Assembly (NCBI GenBank): GCA_023957115.1
Contig: JAMLHN010000044.1
Location: forward strand, 1-32,268
DNA from: Thermomicrobiales bacterium
GTDB lineage: Bacteria > Chloroflexota > Chloroflexia > Thermomicrobiales > UBA6265
Direction: 5' to 3'
Length of the DNA stretch: 32,268 nucleotides
This document shows, piece by piece, positions 31,339 to 32,268 of this stretch. Numbering within the stretch: position 1 is the first letter of the stretch; every line of letters begins with the position of its first letter. Below the pieces are notes generated by a model that was given only the letters and a program-made list of their open reading frames with translations, did not search any database and had not been told where the DNA came from. A program made the position numbers and the translations under genes.

Positions 31339-32151
31339 ATGATCGAGATGGCTCCTATTCAGATGTTCGTGTTCGGCTTCCAGGACGCCGAACAGTTCAC
31401 GCCGGCCATCATTCGAGAAGTCGAAGCGCTGCAGCATCGCGGGCTCATCCGGCTGATCGACCTCCTCTATGTCGAACGCATGCACGATGGATCGTTTATC
31501 ACGCATGAATTGAGTGGGCTCACGCCGGACGAGGTCGAGGAATTCGGCGGCTTGCTGGAACGGCTGATGCAGGCATCCGGCGAGCGTGAGGAGAGCAGCC
31601 AGCTCCCCGGGGCGAGACTCGATCCGGAGTCAGAGCTCTTCTACGGTATCCACCGGGAAGATATGGCCGGTATCATCGACGATATTCACCCCGGCGGAGC
31701 GGCGGTCGTCGTGCTGTTCGAGCACACCTGGGCATTCGATATTCGAAACAAGATTCGCCGGGCGACCGGGGTTCCCATCGCGCAGGGATTCTTGACCCCC
31801 GAGTTGTTGATGCTGGTCGGAGAAGAGGCACGGCTATTGCACGAAGCCGGTGCGGCCGTGCAGGTTGCGCGGGAGTTGCGCGGCGCGGCATTGCTCGATG
31901 CGCTCGAGTCCATCGTCGGGACGCCGGCGTCCGATGAACGACTGGTCGCCAGTACAGCAGAGGTCTTGAGAAGCGGCGCGCGTTCGACGGTTGCCGGGGC
32001 GACCTCGACCGTCCGGGCGCTCATCGAAGGTGGTTTTCTCAGCGAGGCCGCCGCCGAGGATGCGATCAAGTTCCTGGTGCGCAGGGATCTCATCGCCTCC
32101 GAAGCGCTGTCGGAAGCGCAACGCGTCGTCGATTCCGTCAATCCGAACTGA
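31339..32151 (+). CDS. DUF6325-like protein with helical C-terminal extension
   Basis: A 270-residue soluble protein. Residues 1-60 follow the DUF6325 pattern of a swapped alpha-beta domain: IQMFVFGFQDAEQFTPAIIR followed by EVEALQHRGLIRLIDLLYVE; residues 105-150 give a second unit (DDIHPGGAAVVVLFEHTWAF). The C-terminal 110 residues are helical with an A/E-rich tail that ends in a SHOCT-like hairpin (VRALIEGGFLSEAAAEDAIK). The ATG at 31339 (GAGGA 8 nt upstream) is used; the frame stays open further upstream without a start signal. Function unknown. It is probably expressed near the DUF1269 gene, a pairing I have seen among stress-type genes of this phylum only as an impression. Confidence 0.82.
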   Translation: MIEMAPIQMFVFGFQDAEQFTPAIIREVEALQHRGLIRLIDLLYVERMHDGSFITHELSGLTPDEVEEFGGLLERLMQASGEREESSQLPGARLDPESELFYGIHREDMAGIIDDIHPGGAAVVVLFEHTWAFDIRNKIRRATGVPIAQGFLTPELLMLVGEEARLLHEAGAAVQVARELRGAALLDALESIVGTPASDERLVASTAEVLRSGARSTVAGATSTVRALIEGGFLSEAAAEDAIKFLVRRDLIASEALSEAQRVVDSVNPN

Positions 32152-32225
32152 GTTGAGCGCCGCCCTGGCGACACCTGCGCGGTATTCCCCATGGAATCTC
32201 GCGTCGATCCGTGAGTCGTAGACTC

Positions 32226-32268
32226 CTCCGGGCTCCGGGCTCCGGGCTCCGGGCTCCGGGCTCCGGGC
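32226..32268. repeat. Heptad array CTCCGGG, at least 6 copies, cut by window end
   Basis: Six perfect CTCCGGG units run to the last base of the window, so the full length is not visible. They lie 74 bp after the DUF6325 gene. Confidence 0.95.

Overview
The window is about 32 kb of GC-rich bacterial chromosome. The gene set points to a Chloroflexota member of the Thermomicrobia/Sphaerobacter type. Pointers are twin-arginine-type secreted proteins, tandem VOC proteins, a PPOX/F420-type flavin-fold protein, an ATPase-less dipeptide-type ABC operon and the mixed-strand short-operon layout. This placement is inference. I see no rRNA, tRNA, CRISPR array or transposase gene.

Layout. 1-470 is the wreck of a serine hydrolase (beta-lactamase family) gene. 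740-3327 (minus) holds a CxxC small protein, a nicotinamidase-like hydrolase and nicotinate phosphoribosyltransferase, i.e. NAD salvage. 3531-5438 (plus) holds an OsmC-like protein, a cyclophilin and an MntP-like manganese exporter broken by a frameshift at a T7 run. 5484-7932 holds a secreted protein divergent from a YaiI-family gene and a coupled hypothetical gene. 8043-13262 (minus) holds CtaB, a TerC-type metal exporter, an acetyltransferase, a Vps62/membrane fusion and a small alpha-beta protein. 13510-17647 (minus) is an operon of solute-binding protein, methyltransferase and two permeases, with no ATPase. 17894-21674 holds three VOC-family genes, a DsbA/FrnE-like protein and a PPOX-fold protein. 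21982-25309 holds a coiled-coil J-domain protein, a galM with two frameshifts and an enolase-superfamily sugar-acid dehydratase. 25364-28404 holds a type VII MntA/HepT toxin-antitoxin pair, dnaA without dnaN, and an HTH regulator. 28405-32268 holds a structured non-coding region, a small membrane protein, a HEPN-CBS fusion and DUF1269 and DUF6325 proteins.

The strongest unexplained signal is a scattered family of tandem repeats whose unit is always 7 bp although the unit sequence changes from site to site (GCAGTCA, GTCCTGA, GGAAATN, GGAGTTA/GGAGCTA, GGCAAAA, RTGCYGC, CTCCGGG). They lie between genes, often as two arrays in opposite orientation around a spacer of roughly 10-100 bp, and several genes end exactly inside an array, which then supplies the stop codon. 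Other notable items are a GAAC-N4-GTTC (LexA-type) site filling the spacer of a good sigma-70 promoter ahead of the tandem VOC genes, a probable regulated small RNA at about 28620-28773, and an RX4H HEPN-like domain fused to CBS domains.

Three frameshifts in two otherwise well-conserved genes mean that either gene decay or base-level assembly errors affect this sequence; the sequence alone cannot decide.
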